Part shown: positions 20,392 to 29,756 of the stretch, piece after piece
Numbering within the stretch: position 1 is the first letter of the stretch
How the letters are laid out: each line of letters begins with the position of its first letter
Notes under the pieces: model-generated
The model's input: the letters and a program-made list of their open reading frames with translations, nothing else
Told to the model about the DNA's origin: nothing
Database searches by the model: none
Translations under genes and position numbers: made by a program
From: Hylemonella sp.
GTDB lineage: Bacteria; Pseudomonadota; Gammaproteobacteria; Burkholderiales; Burkholderiaceae_C
Assembly: GCA_030695415.1 (NCBI GenBank)
Contig: JAUYQZ010000039.1
Coordinates: 87,788-151,787, forward strand
DNA length: 64,000 nt
Reading direction: 5' to 3'

Positions 20392-21432
20392 TCAGGATGA
20401 AGCCGGATGCATACGAATCACACCCTGCTGCACGGCCCGCGCGCGCAGCTGGCCACAACCGCCATCCACGTCCTGCCCGGCTGACTGGCGAAGCTTGGTC
20501 AGGATGCCGCGCGCTTGCAGACGCTGCGCCATGCCGGCGGCCTGTTCCCGGTCCGGCCGCTGGTAGGGCAGGCCTTCGACCGTGTTGTAGGGGATCAGGT
20601 TGAGGATGGCGTACTTGCCGTGCAGCAGGCGCACCAGGCCTTCGACCTCCTCGTCCGTGTCGTTGATGCCGGCAAGCAAGGTCCACTGGTACTGGATCGG
20701 GTAGCCGCTGGCGCGGGCATAGCGCTCCCCCGCGTCCACCAGTTCTTCGGGCGACATGCGTGGCGCACGCGGCAGAAGCCGGGCGCGCAAGTCGGCATGG
20801 GTGGTGTGCAGCGAGAGCGCCAAGGCCGGCTTGACGCGACCCAGCGGCAGCGCCTCGAACACCCGCGGGTCCCCCACGGTGGAGAAGACCAGGTTCTTGT
20901 GTCCGATGTTGCCCGCGGTGCCCAGCAGGTCGATCGCTTCGATCACGTTGTCCAGGTTGTGCGCCGGCTCGCCCATGCCCATGAACACCACGCGCTTCAC
21001 CGGCTGGCGTGTGCGTGCCAGCACCACCTGGGCCACGATCTCGGCGCTGCCGAGCTGGCGCACCAGCCCCGTGGTGCCGGTCATGCAGAACACGCAACCC
21101 ACGGCGCAGCCCACCTGGGTGGAGATACACAAGGCCGGTGTTCGGCCCGGCGGCAGCAACACGCTTTCGACCAGTTGCCCATCGGCCAGCGCCACCACCA
21201 GGCGTTGTGAGCCGTCCTCGCCCGGATGCTCGGAGACCAGCGAAACCAGGCCGGCCAGCTCGTGCGCGATCTCCGGCAGGGCCGTGCGCAGCGTAGTCGG
21301 CAGGAAGTTCTCGATCGGCCGGCTGCCGTGCGTCTGCGGCAGGGCCTGCGACCAGAGGCGCAGCACGCGGTGTTCGTGCCGGGGGTTGGCGCCCAGCGCG
21401 CGCAGGCGCTGGCGCAGTTCTTTGATCTGCAT
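20392..21432 (-). CDS. RlmN-like radical SAM methyltransferase paralogue
   Basis: A 346-residue radical SAM protein of the RlmN/Cfr family. The iron-sulfur motif is CAVGCVFC. The two methyl-transfer cysteines of the family appear retained, one in ALCISTQVGC and one in GGCGQLRA near the C-terminus. Known members methylate C2 or C8 of adenosine in 23S rRNA or tRNA. It is shorter than typical RlmN (about 380) and lies away from the usual rlmN neighbours (ndk, pilF, ispG), so it may be a second copy. Target unknown. Confidence 0.8.
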   Translation of the reverse strand: MQIKELRQRLRALGANPRHEHRVLRLWSQALPQTHGSRPIENFLPTTLRTALPEIAHELAGLVSLVSEHPGEDGSQRLVVALADGQLVESVLLPPGRTPALCISTQVGCAVGCVFCMTGTTGLVRQLGSAEIVAQVVLARTRQPVKRVVFMGMGEPAHNLDNVIEAIDLLGTAGNIGHKNLVFSTVGDPRVFEALPLGRVKPALALSLHTTHADLRARLLPRAPRMSPEELVDAGERYARASGYPIQYQWTLLAGINDTDEEVEGLVRLLHGKYAILNLIPYNTVEGLPYQRPDREQAAGMAQRLQARGILTKLRQSAGQDVDGGCGQLRARAVQQGVIRMHPASS

Positions 21433-21468
21433 GGGTCAGGGCTCCGGGCCCTGACGCGGACCCGCCCC

Positions 21469-22440
21469 TTAGCTTACCCGTTTGCCGGCAGGCTGCCTGG
21501 AGGAGGTGCGCACGCTCCAGGCCATGGTCACGACCAGGATGCCCACCACGACGGCCAGCGAAACCGCCACCGGGATCTTGTAGATATCGATCAGCATCAT
21601 CTTGGTGCCGATGAAGACCAGGATCACGGCCAGGCCGTAGTTCAGCAAGTGGAAGCGGCTGGCCACCGCCTGCAGCAGGAAGAACATGGCACGCAGTCCC
21701 AGGATGGCAAACACATTGCTGGTCAGCACGATGAAAGGGTCCTGCGTGATCGCGAAGATGGCCGGGATGGAATCGACCGCGAAGATCACGTCGGTCAGAC
21801 CTACCAGTGCCACCACCATCAGCAGCGGCGTGGCGATGCGCTTGCCGTTCTCGAAGGTCCAGAATTTCTCGCCATCGAACTCCCGGCTCACTGGCAGCAC
21901 GCGGCGCAGCAGCTTGAGAGCGGGGTTGTCGTCCAGGCTGCCCTCCTTGCCCGCGGCCCACCACATCTTGACGCCGGTGAGCACCAGGAAACCGCCGAAG
22001 ACGTAGAGGATCCAGTGGAACTGCGTGAGCAGCCAGCTGCCGATCAGGATCATCACGGTACGCAGCACGATGGCGCCAATGATGCCGATCATCAGCACCC
22101 GCTTCTGGTAGGCCGGCGGCACCGCGAAGTAGGTGAAGATCATCAGGAAGACAAAGATGTTGTCGACCGCCAGGCTCTTCTCGATGAGATAGCCCGTCAG
22201 GAACTCGAGCGATTTCTCGTTGGCCAGCTCGCGCGAGCCCGAGGTTTCATACACCGCCCACCAGAACAGGCCGTTGAAGAGCAGGCTCAGGGCGACCCAG
22301 ACAATCGACCAGTTGATCGCCTCCTTGACGCCCACTTCGTGGGCACCCTGTTTCTTGAGAACGACGAAATCGACGAAGAGTGCCGCCAGGACGAAGGCGA
22401 CAAAAACGATCCACAGCCAGAGTGGCGCAATGCTTTGCAT
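21469..22440 (-). CDS. TerC/Alx family membrane protein, likely manganese exporter
   Basis: A 323-residue integral membrane protein with about nine hydrophobic segments. It has the family motifs EKSLAVDNIFVF and LTDVIFAVDSIPAIFA, whose acidic residues are proposed to bind metal. The ATG at 22440 has GAGGT 7 bases upstream. A yybP-ykoY riboswitch precedes it, as for E. coli alx, which supports Mn(II) homeostasis over tellurium resistance. About 36 bases separate it from the RlmN-like gene downstream. Confidence 0.9.
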   Translation of the reverse strand: MQSIAPLWLWIVFVAFVLAALFVDFVVLKKQGAHEVGVKEAINWSIVWVALSLLFNGLFWWAVYETSGSRELANEKSLEFLTGYLIEKSLAVDNIFVFLMIFTYFAVPPAYQKRVLMIGIIGAIVLRTVMILIGSWLLTQFHWILYVFGGFLVLTGVKMWWAAGKEGSLDDNPALKLLRRVLPVSREFDGEKFWTFENGKRIATPLLMVVALVGLTDVIFAVDSIPAIFAITQDPFIVLTSNVFAILGLRAMFFLLQAVASRFHLLNYGLAVILVFIGTKMMLIDIYKIPVAVSLAVVVGILVVTMAWSVRTSSRQPAGKRVS

Positions 22441-22473
22441 GAGACAGACCTCGTTTGCCAGTGTTGAAGAACA

Positions 22474-22615
22474 CCCGCAAGGTCTTGTCGGACCACCCGG
22501 CATGCGATGCTGGTGGCTGGGGGCCCCGGCCACTGGTTCTCAGCGGCGTATTGACGTGACCCCCACAGGCTGCTCGGGCATGCGCGCCCGGCTGTCTGCT
22601 TGACTACTCCCCTTG
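22474..22615 (-). promoter_or_regulatory. yybP-ykoY manganese riboswitch
   Basis: The minus strand begins with AAGGGGAGTAG, continues with GGTCACGTCAATACGCCGC, and ends with GTCCGACAAGACCTTGCGG, matching my memory of this class; the central arm GCCGGGGCCCCCAGCC is variable. It fills the leader of the TerC gene, the usual target. Boundaries are approximate. Confidence 0.75.
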
Positions 22616-22681
22616 ATGGGAGCCCTGATTGTGCCGCGTACCGCAATTCCCCAGAAAGCCTGGGGATCAAGGGCTGCGGTT

Positions 22682-23731
22682 TCAGGCGGCTTCGCGATAG
22701 AACGGGCCGGCGCTGGCCAGCACACGCGTGGGCAGCGGTGCCACGGCGTCGTGGATGGCGCCGATGTGCTCGGGCGTGGTGCCGCAGCAGCCGCCCACGA
22801 TATTGACCAGGCCTTCGGCTGCGAACTCTCGCAGCAGGCGGCTGGTGACGTCGGGGGTCTCGTCGAAGCCGGTTTCGCTCATGGGATTGGGCAGGCCGGC
22901 GTTGGGATAGCAGCTGATGTAGGTGTCGCCGGCCACCTTGGCCAGCTCCTGGATGTAGGGGCGCATCAGCGCCGCGCCCAGCGCGCAGTTCAGACCCACG
23001 GCCAGGGGCCGGGCGTGGCGCACGCTGTGCCAGAAGGCCGTCACGGTCTGGCCGCTGAGGATGCGGCCCGAGGCATCGGTCACGGTGCCGCTGATGATCA
23101 GCGGCAGTCGTTCACCGGATGTCTCGAAATACTCGTCGATGGCAAACAGCGCCGCCTTGGCGTTGAGCGTGTCGAAGATGGTTTCCACCAGCAGCACGTC
23201 GGCCCCGCCTTCGACCAGGGCTTCGACCTGTTCGTAATAGGCGGCGCGCAGTTCTTCGAAGGAGGTGTTGCGCGCGCCCGGGTCGTTTACGTCGGGGCTG
23301 ATGCTGGCGGTCTTGGGCGTGGGGCCCAGGGCGCCCGCCACAAAACGCGGGTGATCCGGCGTGCTGAACTTGTCGCAGGCCTCGCGCGCGATGCGAGCCG
23401 AGGCGAGGTTCATTTCGCGCGCCAGGGGCGCCATGTCGTAGTCGGCCTGGGCGACCGTGGTGGCGCCGAAGGTGTTGGTCTCGACCAGATCGGCACCCGC
23501 GGCCAGGTAGCCCTCGTGGATGTCGCGGATGATGTCGGGCCGGGTCAGGGACAGCAGCTCGTTGTTGCCCTTGACGTCCTTGTGAAAATCCTTGAAGCGC
23601 TCGCCACGGTACTGGGCTTCACCCAGCTTGAAGCGCTGGATCATGGTGCCCATGGCGCCGTCCAGGACGACGATACGGCGGGCGAGGATACCTTGGAGGG
23701 TTTGGGCGCGGGTGTAGTGCAGCGGCTTCAT
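22682..23731 (-). CDS. metH: Homocysteine-binding part of methionine synthase (split MetH)
   Basis: A 349-residue homocysteine S-methyltransferase domain equivalent to the first third of E. coli MetH. It has the opening [15 protein letters not shown] and the zinc cysteines in GLNCALGA and [10 protein letters not shown]. It works with the protein encoded at 16781-19501 to methylate homocysteine. The ATG at 23731 is the natural family start; an upstream extension overlaps the divergent rhodanese promoter. No SAH riboswitch is seen in the 69-base gap upstream. Confidence 0.93.
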   Translation of the reverse strand: MKPLHYTRAQTLQGILARRIVVLDGAMGTMIQRFKLGEAQYRGERFKDFHKDVKGNNELLSLTRPDIIRDIHEGYLAAGADLVETNTFGATTVAQADYDMAPLAREMNLASARIAREACDKFSTPDHPRFVAGALGPTPKTASISPDVNDPGARNTSFEELRAAYYEQVEALVEGGADVLLVETIFDTLNAKAALFAIDEYFETSGERLPLIISGTVTDASGRILSGQTVTAFWHSVRHARPLAVGLNCALGAALMRPYIQELAKVAGDTYISCYPNAGLPNPMSETGFDETPDVTSRLLREFAAEGLVNIVGGCCGTTPEHIGAIHDAVAPLPTRVLASAGPFYREAA

Positions 23732-23800
23732 GGCCTCTATTGTAGAAAGGCAATGCGCCCGGCCCCGGGGCCTCCCCAAAACCCGGGACAATAGAGTCCC

Positions 23801-24196
23801 ATGAAACACCTGCTACCCCGGGAAGCTTCGGAGTTCCTGCAACAAGTGCCTGAAGCCCTTTTCATCGACGTCCGCATGGAGATCGAGTCACTCTACGTCG
23901 GACGTCCGCCCGCCGTGATCAACATCCCCTGGTACGAGTATCCTGAACTCAAGCCTGATCCGGCGGCCTTCGTCGCCGCCGTCGAGCGCGAGACTGGCGG
24001 CGACAAGGCCCGTCCCTTGGTGCTGCTATGCCGCAGCGGCAAGCGCACCCTGGACGCTGGCCAGGCCCTGGACCGGGCCGGCTATGAACGGGTCTACAAC
24101 GTACTGCACGGCTTTGAAGGGGACCTGGACGACGACTTCAAGCGCTCCACGCTCAATGGCTGGCGTTTCGATGGCCTGCCCTGGGAGCAGATGTAG
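23801..24196 (+). CDS. Rhodanese-like sulfurtransferase domain protein
   Basis: A 131-residue single rhodanese domain. The active-site loop is CRSGKRT with a catalytic cysteine, and FIDVRME is the usual first strand. It would move sulfane sulfur to an acceptor. It is divergent from the metH N-terminal gene and followed 2 bases later by recQ, so rhodanese and recQ are likely co-transcribed. The acceptor is unknown. Confidence 0.85.
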   Translation: MKHLLPREASEFLQQVPEALFIDVRMEIESLYVGRPPAVINIPWYEYPELKPDPAAFVAAVERETGGDKARPLVLLCRSGKRTLDAGQALDRAGYERVYNVLHGFEGDLDDDFKRSTLNGWRFDGLPWEQM

Positions 24197-24198
24197 CC

Positions 24199-26040
24199 TT
24201 GGCCCTTCAAAAAATATTGCGCGAGGTCTTCGGTTACGAAGCCTTCCGGGGTCCACAGCAGGCGATCATCGAGCACGTGGTGAGCGGCGGCGACGCCCTG
24301 GTGCTCATGCCCACCGGGGGTGGCAAGTCCCTCTGCTACCAGGTGCCAGCCATCGCCCGCCAGCAGGCCGGGCTGGGCATCACCGTGGTCGTCTCGCCGC
24401 TGATTGCCCTGATGCACGACCAGGTCGGCGCGCTGCACGAGGCCGGCGTCGAGGCCGCCTTTCTCAACTCCAGCCTCAGCGGTGAAGAGGCCGCCCAGGT
24501 CGAGAAGCGCATGCTGCGCGGCGAGATCACCCTGTTGTATGCCGCTCCGGAGCGGGTCACCACGCCGCGCTTCCTGGCCCAGCTGGATTCGCTGGCCGAG
24601 CGCGGCCAGCTCGCGTTGTTCGCGATCGACGAGGCGCATTGCGTGAGCCAGTGGGGCCACGATTTCCGGCCCGAGTACCGCGCGCTCACGGTTCTGCATG
24701 AGCGCTACCCCGGCGTACCACGCATTGCGCTGACCGCCACGGCCGATGCGCTGACCCGCGCCGACATCCTGGAGCGCTTGCAGCTGGAAGACGCCGGCCA
24801 GTTCGTCAGCAGCTTTGACCGGCCCAACATCCGCTACACCATCGTCGAAAAGAAAGACGCGCTGACCCAACTGCTGCGTTTCATCGAGCGCGAGCATGCG
24901 GGCGAGGCCGGCATCGTCTACTGCCAATCGCGAAAGCGCGTCGAGGACGTAGCCCAGTCGCTCAGCGCTGCGGGCATCCGGGCCCTGCCTTACCACGCCG
25001 GCCTGGATCAGGCGCTGCGTCAGCGTAACCAGGACCGCTTCCTGCGTGAAGAGGGCCTGGTCATGGTCGCGACCATCGCTTTCGGCATGGGCATCGACAA
25101 ACCCGATGTGCGTTTCGTTGCCCACCTGGACATGCCCAAGAACATTGAAGGCTATTACCAGGAGACCGGTCGCGCCGGGCGCGACGGCGCCCCAGCCGAC
25201 GCGTGGATGGCCTACGGCCTGCAGGATGTGGTGAACCAGCGCCGCATGATCGACGAGAGCCCAGCCGGCGAGGACTTCAAGCAAGTCATGCGCGGCAAGC
25301 TCGACGCCCTGCTGGCCCTGGCCGAGGCGACCGACTGCCGCCGGGTTCGGCTGTTGGGCTACTTTGGCGAGCAGAGTACGCCCTGCGGCAACTGCGACAA
25401 CTGCCTGCATCCGCCGGCCGTACAGGACGGCAGCGAGCTGGCGCGCAAGCTGCTGAGCTGCATCTACCGTGTGCAGCAAGCCAGCGGCATCAGCTTTGGC
25501 GCCGGGCACATGATGGACATCCTGCGCGGCAAACAGACTGAGAAAGTGGCCCAGTACGGCCACGAGCAGCTGAGCACTTTCGGCATCGCCAAGGAGGCCA
25601 GCGAGAGCGAGTTGCGCGCGGTGCTGCGCCAGCTGATCGCGATCGGCGCGGTGGCGGTGGACGGGGGCATGTTCAACACCCTGAGGCTGACGGACGGATC
25701 CAGGGCCGTGCTCAAAGGAGAAGTGTCGGTGCAGCTGCGTGAGTCCGTGGGCTCGCCAGCGCCCAGACGCACGCGTCGCAGCACGGCGACCGCGCCGGCT
25801 GCCCAGGATCTGGGGGTGGATGACCAGATGCGCTTCATCAACCTCAAGGCATGGCGCGCCGAGGTGGCGCGCGAACACAACCTGCCGGCCTATGTGATCT
25901 TTCATGACGCGACCCTGGCAGAGATCGCGCAGCGCCGTCCTCACACCCTGGAGGATCTTCAAGGCATAAGCGGCATCGGCGCCAAAAAGCTGGAAGCTTA
26001 TGGCGCCGACGTATTGCGGGTGGTGGCAGACGGGGTTTGA
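24199..26040 (+). CDS. recQ: ATP-dependent DNA helicase RecQ
   Basis: A 613-residue RecQ helicase: DEAH-type helicase core (Walker [10 protein letters not shown], box [20 protein letters not shown]), zinc-binding segment (CGNCDNC), winged helix, and a C-terminal HRDC domain (about 545-613). It unwinds DNA in recombination repair. It appears to start at a TTG 2 bases after the rhodanese stop; no ATG or GTG fits the family start ([14 protein letters not shown]). Confidence 0.94.
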   Translation: MALQKILREVFGYEAFRGPQQAIIEHVVSGGDALVLMPTGGGKSLCYQVPAIARQQAGLGITVVVSPLIALMHDQVGALHEAGVEAAFLNSSLSGEEAAQVEKRMLRGEITLLYAAPERVTTPRFLAQLDSLAERGQLALFAIDEAHCVSQWGHDFRPEYRALTVLHERYPGVPRIALTATADALTRADILERLQLEDAGQFVSSFDRPNIRYTIVEKKDALTQLLRFIEREHAGEAGIVYCQSRKRVEDVAQSLSAAGIRALPYHAGLDQALRQRNQDRFLREEGLVMVATIAFGMGIDKPDVRFVAHLDMPKNIEGYYQETGRAGRDGAPADAWMAYGLQDVVNQRRMIDESPAGEDFKQVMRGKLDALLALAEATDCRRVRLLGYFGEQSTPCGNCDNCLHPPAVQDGSELARKLLSCIYRVQQASGISFGAGHMMDILRGKQTEKVAQYGHEQLSTFGIAKEASESELRAVLRQLIAIGAVAVDGGMFNTLRLTDGSRAVLKGEVSVQLRESVGSPAPRRTRRSTATAPAAQDLGVDDQMRFINLKAWRAEVAREHNLPAYVIFHDATLAEIAQRRPHTLEDLQGISGIGAKKLEAYGADVLRVVADGV

Positions 26041-26071
26041 GGGGCGGCCTGGCTGCGCCCTGCTTTGTCGC

Positions 26072-26266
26072 TCAGTGGCGGCGGAAGCTGCTTTCGTAGG
26101 ACATGGCCGCGGCCGACATGGTGTTCTGCAGGCGTTCGATCGCGCGGCTGTGGCGCTGCACCTTGGAACTGTCGCAAAGCTGCTGGCGGTGGTGCTGCAT
26201 GAGCTTGTCGAACTTGGTACGGCAGGGCTCCAGCACGCCGGCCAGGTGCAGGGCGATATAGGCCAC
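26072..26266 (-). CDS. Possible small protein, GTG start
   Basis: A 64-residue frame (…RHSRAIERLQNTMSAAAM…) with balanced composition and no match I recognise. The open frame continues upstream to about 26390 without an ATG, so the true start is unclear; it could be a remnant of a longer gene. It is convergent with recQ, ending 31 bases from it. The helical, charged translation differs from the Arg/Pro/Ala-rich shadow frames around it. Confidence 0.35.
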   Translation of the reverse strand: MAYIALHLAGVLEPCRTKFDKLMQHHRQQLCDSSKVQRHSRAIERLQNTMSAAAMSYESSFRRH

Positions 26267-26724
26267 GTGGTCAGCCTGGGTCTGACGGAACTCTTCAGTC
26301 CTCTGCTTGCGGGCCCCAACGACTTCGTGATCTTGCCGGGACCGTCCCGGCGGCTTATTCCGGCGCCCGCCATGGACCTATGACGCCTGAGCCATGTAAA
26401 CGGTTGACATGGACCCGCTGAACCCGGCTGGCCGGCTGTAGCCCAGCGCAACAAGCCCCTTGACTTTTAAAGGCTATTGCGTGGCGCCGTTCGCCTTGTG
26501 GCTCCACAGTCGGACATGCAATCCCCCTGAGGACGGGGCCCTCTACGGGTTCACGAGGGCGAAGACCCGCGCCATTGGAGCGCCCCGGCCAGCCATCAGG
26601 GCCCGGACGGTGCCTGACTTCCGTGTCGTGACGGCCAACGGATCACCGGCTGTTCGCCCTGGGCTGCGCTAGGCACGCCATGTAAAATAACGATTGTTGT
26701 TTACCCGTCTATTGAGGAAATTCC
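26267..26724. other. Intergenic stretch with no recognised gene
   Basis: About 450 bases between recQ and a small membrane-protein gene. I see no tRNA, riboswitch or credible long reading frame; frames present are Arg/Pro-rich. An AT-rich patch (GTAAAATAACG, about 26682-26692) may hold the promoter of the gene at 26725. The middle part (26480-26680) is GC-rich with several short inverted repeats. Confidence 0.5.
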
Positions 26725-26853
26725 ATGTCCCACGAGCCGTCCCGGTCCGACGATCCCATCGAGAACATCGTTCACTCCGCTCCCGTGGTCATCCCGGTGC
26801 TGGGTGGCCTGATGATTTTCCTGCTCGCCTTCATCGCCGTTTTCATGGCCTGA
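26725..26853 (+). CDS. Small single-pass membrane protein, 42 residues
   Basis: An ATG with GAGGAA 6 bases upstream opens a 42-codon frame. It encodes a charged N-terminus (MSHEPSRSDDPIENIVHSA) and one strong membrane helix (VVIPVLGGLMIFLLAFIAVF) ending in MA. The layout suggests a subunit or regulator of a membrane complex, but I cannot name the family. It is convergent with modC (25 bases between stops). Confidence 0.7.
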   Translation: MSHEPSRSDDPIENIVHSAPVVIPVLGGLMIFLLAFIAVFMA

Positions 26854-26878
26854 AGCGCCTTGCCCGGCGCGCGGCAGC

Positions 26879-28036
26879 TCAACCGCCCGTGCGCTGCGGC
26901 ATGATGTGGATCCCCGGCCTGGGGATCTGAACCAGCAGCTTCCCCCCCACGCCCGACCCCAGGCTGCGCAGTTGTGCGGTCGACAGGTTGAGTGTGAGCT
27001 TCTCCGAAGGCAGCCCTTCGGGCACCAGCGTGCACAGGCTGGTTTCGCCCAGGGCCAGCAACTCCACCAGTTCGCAACGCAGCAGGTTGTGCATCTCGCC
27101 GGCCGGCTGCGGCGTATCCGCCCGCAGCACATCCACGTGCTCCCCGGCCAGAACCCAGGTCACGGCCACGCCGTCTTCCAGGCGGTGCTTGTCGACCACC
27201 TGCAGGTCCATCCCGGCGCCGTCCGGACCCTCCCAGCGCAACACGCCCTGGTCGCCCGGCTGGCGCCGGAAGTGGCCGCGGAAATGGTTCTGGATCCCCA
27301 CCAGGTCCGCGACGCGGGCGTTACGTGGGCTGGAAAAAACGCGCTCGGGTGGTCCGCTTTGCAGCGTCGTTCCGGCGTCAACAATCACGACGCGATCGGC
27401 CAGGCGGCGCGCTTCCGAAAGGTCATGCGTCACCAGAACCATGGGCGTGGAGACTTGTTGACGCAAAGCGGCCAGTTCGCGGTAGAGCGTCTGGCGCGTC
27501 GGTGCATCGACGGCAGAGAAGGGCTCGTCGAGCAGCAGCACGCCACCTTGCTCGACACGGCCATCCTGGGGCCGCAGGATACGGCGCAGGGCCCGCGCCA
27601 GCGCCACACGCTGCTGCTGACCGCCCGAAAGCTGTGCGGGTCGCCGCTGCTCCAGCCCAGCCAGACCGAGCCGCTGGAACAGGGCGCGCAAGGAGGCGTC
27701 CTGCCGGATGTCCAGGCTGGACGGGCAGGCCACGGCCACGTTTTCCAGCGCGCTCAGGTGAGGAAACAGGGCGTAGTGCTGGAACACGAGGCCTACACGG
27801 CGCTGCTGCGGTGTCAGGTGGATGCCGCGCGCGCTGTCGAACCAGAGCTGCTCCCCGACCTGGACCGTCCCCTGCAGTTGGGGGGCGCGCAACAGGCCGG
27901 CCACTGCCCGCAGCAGCGAGGTCTTGCCACTGCCCGAGGGGCCGACCAGCGCGATCAGCTCGCCGGCGGCGCATTCGAACTCGGCCGACAGCGGCATGGG
28001 CGCGTGGTTCTGAAGGCGGACCTGGAGCTTGCCCAT
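26879..28036 (-). CDS. modC: Molybdate ABC transporter ATP-binding protein
   Basis: A 385-residue ATPase: Walker A GPSGSGKTS, signature LSGGQQQRV, Walker B LLLDEPFSAVD, H-loop VTHD, and a C-terminal TOBE/Mop-like region (about 300-385). It powers molybdate uptake. Its ATG overlaps the modB stop by one base (TGATG), so translation is coupled. The C-terminal regulatory domain may bind molybdate. Confidence 0.92.
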   Translation of the reverse strand: MGKLQVRLQNHAPMPLSAEFECAAGELIALVGPSGSGKTSLLRAVAGLLRAPQLQGTVQVGEQLWFDSARGIHLTPQQRRVGLVFQHYALFPHLSALENVAVACPSSLDIRQDASLRALFQRLGLAGLEQRRPAQLSGGQQQRVALARALRRILRPQDGRVEQGGVLLLDEPFSAVDAPTRQTLYRELAALRQQVSTPMVLVTHDLSEARRLADRVVIVDAGTTLQSGPPERVFSSPRNARVADLVGIQNHFRGHFRRQPGDQGVLRWEGPDGAGMDLQVVDKHRLEDGVAVTWVLAGEHVDVLRADTPQPAGEMHNLLRCELVELLALGETSLCTLVPEGLPSEKLTLNLSTAQLRSLGSGVGGKLLVQIPRPGIHIMPQRTGG

Positions 28037-28716
28037 CAACGCTCCTGCAGCGAACGCGCGGCCGCCTGGCGTCGGTCGGCGGCAAACACCAGGGCCAGGG
28101 CTAGCAATGAGAACGCCACCAGCGCAAGCGCCATCCCGTGGGCACCCGCGAGATCAAAGGCCTGCACACGGTCATAGATGGCCACGCTCAGGGTGCGCGT
28201 CTCGCCTGGAATGCTCCCGCCCACCATCAATACCACGCCGAATTCGCCCAGGGTGTGCGCCACGGTCAATGCGACGCCGGCCAGCAGACCAGGCCAGGCC
28301 AACGGCAACTCAATGCGCCAGAAGGTCTGCCACACGCTCAGACCCGAGACCCAGGCCGCCTCACGCAGGCTGTGCGGCAGCGCGGCGAAGCTGCGCTGGA
28401 TGGGCTGCACCATGAACGGCAGGTTGACCAGCAGGCTGGCCAGCAGCAGGCCCTCAAAGCTGAAGACCAGACGCAGGTTCAGCACCGAGCCCAGCCAGGC
28501 GCCCAGCGCCGAGCCCTGACCGAAAGCCAGCAAGAGGTAAAAACCGATCACGGTAGGGGGAAGCAGCAGCGGCAGCATCAGCAGCGCCTCAACCAAGGGC
28601 TTGCCGCGCCAGGGACTCAGCGCGAGCCAGCGCGCCAGCAGCACGCCGGGCGGCAGCAGCAGCAGCGCCGTGGCGGCGGCGAGCAGCAGGGAGACGCGGG
28701 CGGCCTGGTAGTCCAT
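28036..28716 (-). CDS. modB: Molybdate ABC transporter permease
   Basis: A 226-residue permease with five or six membrane segments and the EAA-type loop LREAAWVSGLSVWQTFWRIELP. The family pair LPPTVIGFYLL and TLGEFGVVLMVGG is typical of ModB. It starts 30 bases after the modA stop. Confidence 0.93.
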   Translation of the reverse strand: MDYQAARVSLLLAAATALLLLPPGVLLARWLALSPWRGKPLVEALLMLPLLLPPTVIGFYLLLAFGQGSALGAWLGSVLNLRLVFSFEGLLLASLLVNLPFMVQPIQRSFAALPHSLREAAWVSGLSVWQTFWRIELPLAWPGLLAGVALTVAHTLGEFGVVLMVGGSIPGETRTLSVAIYDRVQAFDLAGAHGMALALVAFSLLALALVFAADRRQAAARSLQER

Positions 28717-28746
28717 GCGCCGATTATGTCCGGGGGCTTTGCGCCC

Positions 28747-29586
28747 TCAGACGACAAATCCGTAGTGCTGGAACACCGCCCTGGCCGCTGGCGTCTGGAG
28801 GTAGTCGTACAGACGCTGTGCTGCCGCGGGGGCGTCTTTGAGCAGCACCATGCGCTGGCGCATGGGTAGATGCAAAGTTTCCGGCAAGACCAGATGCCGC
28901 CCGTGCTTCGCCACTTCCGGCGCCAGGGCCAGGGCCAGCGCTGTGATGCCCACCTGCGCAGCCCCGGTGCTGACGAACTGAGTCGCCTGGGCGATGTTTT
29001 CGCCCAGCACCAGCTTGGGCTTGACCATCTCCCACAGGCCGAGCCTTTCCAGCGCCTCCCGGGCAGCCCGTCCGTAGGGGGCATGCTCCGGGTTCGCGAT
29101 GGCGAATTTGCCGATATTGGCCCAGCCGGCACGCACGCCCTTGAGTTCCGGGTCAAGCGTCAAGGTCGAGCCCAAGGGGACAAACAAGGCGATTCGGCCC
29201 AGGCCATAGACCACCCCACGATCCCGCTCGCCGTTTGCCAGCACACGGGTCTGCCCGGCGTCCACCAGGGGCTGCACCCAGGCCTCATCGGCCGACATGA
29301 ACAGGTGCACGGGCAGTCCCTGCCGGATCTGACGCGCAAAGTTGCCGGAGGAGCCATAGCTGGCCTCGACACGCAAGCCGGTTTCTTTCTGGAAGGTCTC
29401 CAGCAACTGAGCCAGCACAAACTTCAGATCGCTGGCTGCGGCTACGCGGAGCACGGGCGGGCTCGCCCAGGCCGGCCGTATGGCCAGGCCCAAGGTCAAC
29501 CAGCCCAGGCACTGGCGGCGTCGCGGACCCGAGAGCGCTACGGCGGCATGATTTCGGTCAGGCATAAAGTTATGCATGTTTTGCAT
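28747..29586 (-). CDS. modA: Molybdate-binding periplasmic protein
   Basis: Up to 279 residues with a Tat-like signal (RRRQCLGWL, export after AWAS) and the ModA motifs VAAASDLKF and SYGSSGNFARQI, whose serines contact molybdate. Three ATGs compete (29586, 29577, 29565), none with a clear ribosome site. A palindrome covers the first two, so the third may be the real start and the palindrome an operator. No modE gene is seen nearby. Confidence 0.9.
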   Translation of the reverse strand: MQNMHNFMPDRNHAAVALSGPRRRQCLGWLTLGLAIRPAWASPPVLRVAAASDLKFVLAQLLETFQKETGLRVEASYGSSGNFARQIRQGLPVHLFMSADEAWVQPLVDAGQTRVLANGERDRGVVYGLGRIALFVPLGSTLTLDPELKGVRAGWANIGKFAIANPEHAPYGRAAREALERLGLWEMVKPKLVLGENIAQATQFVSTGAAQVGITALALALAPEVAKHGRHLVLPETLHLPMRQRMVLLKDAPAAAQRLYDYLQTPAARAVFQHYGFVV

Positions 29587-29587
29587 A
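29571..29587. promoter_or_regulatory. Palindrome at the modA start
   Basis: TATGCA-TGTTT-TGCATA, a perfect 6-bp inverted repeat overlapping two candidate modA start codons. It could be a repressor operator for molybdate control or a translation-blocking hairpin. It does not match the E. coli ModE box as I know it. Confidence 0.4.
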
Positions 29588-29597
29588 GATATTCGTC

Positions 29598-29617
29598 GTA
29601 ACCCGGATGTAACCCGG
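29598..29617. promoter_or_regulatory. Helix-phased direct repeat between modA and pckG
   Basis: GTAACCCGG occurs twice with starts 11 bases apart, one turn of the helix, in the divergent region of modA and pckG. A TACAAT box at 29629-29634 could be the -10 of pckG, which would put the repeat at -35. The factor is unknown. Confidence 0.35.
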
Positions 29618-29756
29618 GATCCAGTTCATACAATGGCCCGCACACCGGCACCCGGCGCCCTTCGGGGCCTCAAGCGCCAGACGTTTTTCCGGAAGCTGCG
29701 GGCCACCCCTTTCGGGCCAGTTTCCAAAAAGATCACCACAACCAGGAGCCTAATCC

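Noticed and set aside
24094-26454. Long minus-strand open frame of 786 codons
   Set aside because: Antisense to recQ, which has intact helicase motifs. Only the short frame at 26072-26266, in a different frame, merits mention.
26460-26672. 70-residue plus-strand frame in the recQ-modC gap
   Set aside because: Arg/Pro-rich, no ribosome site, no structure suggesting a protein.
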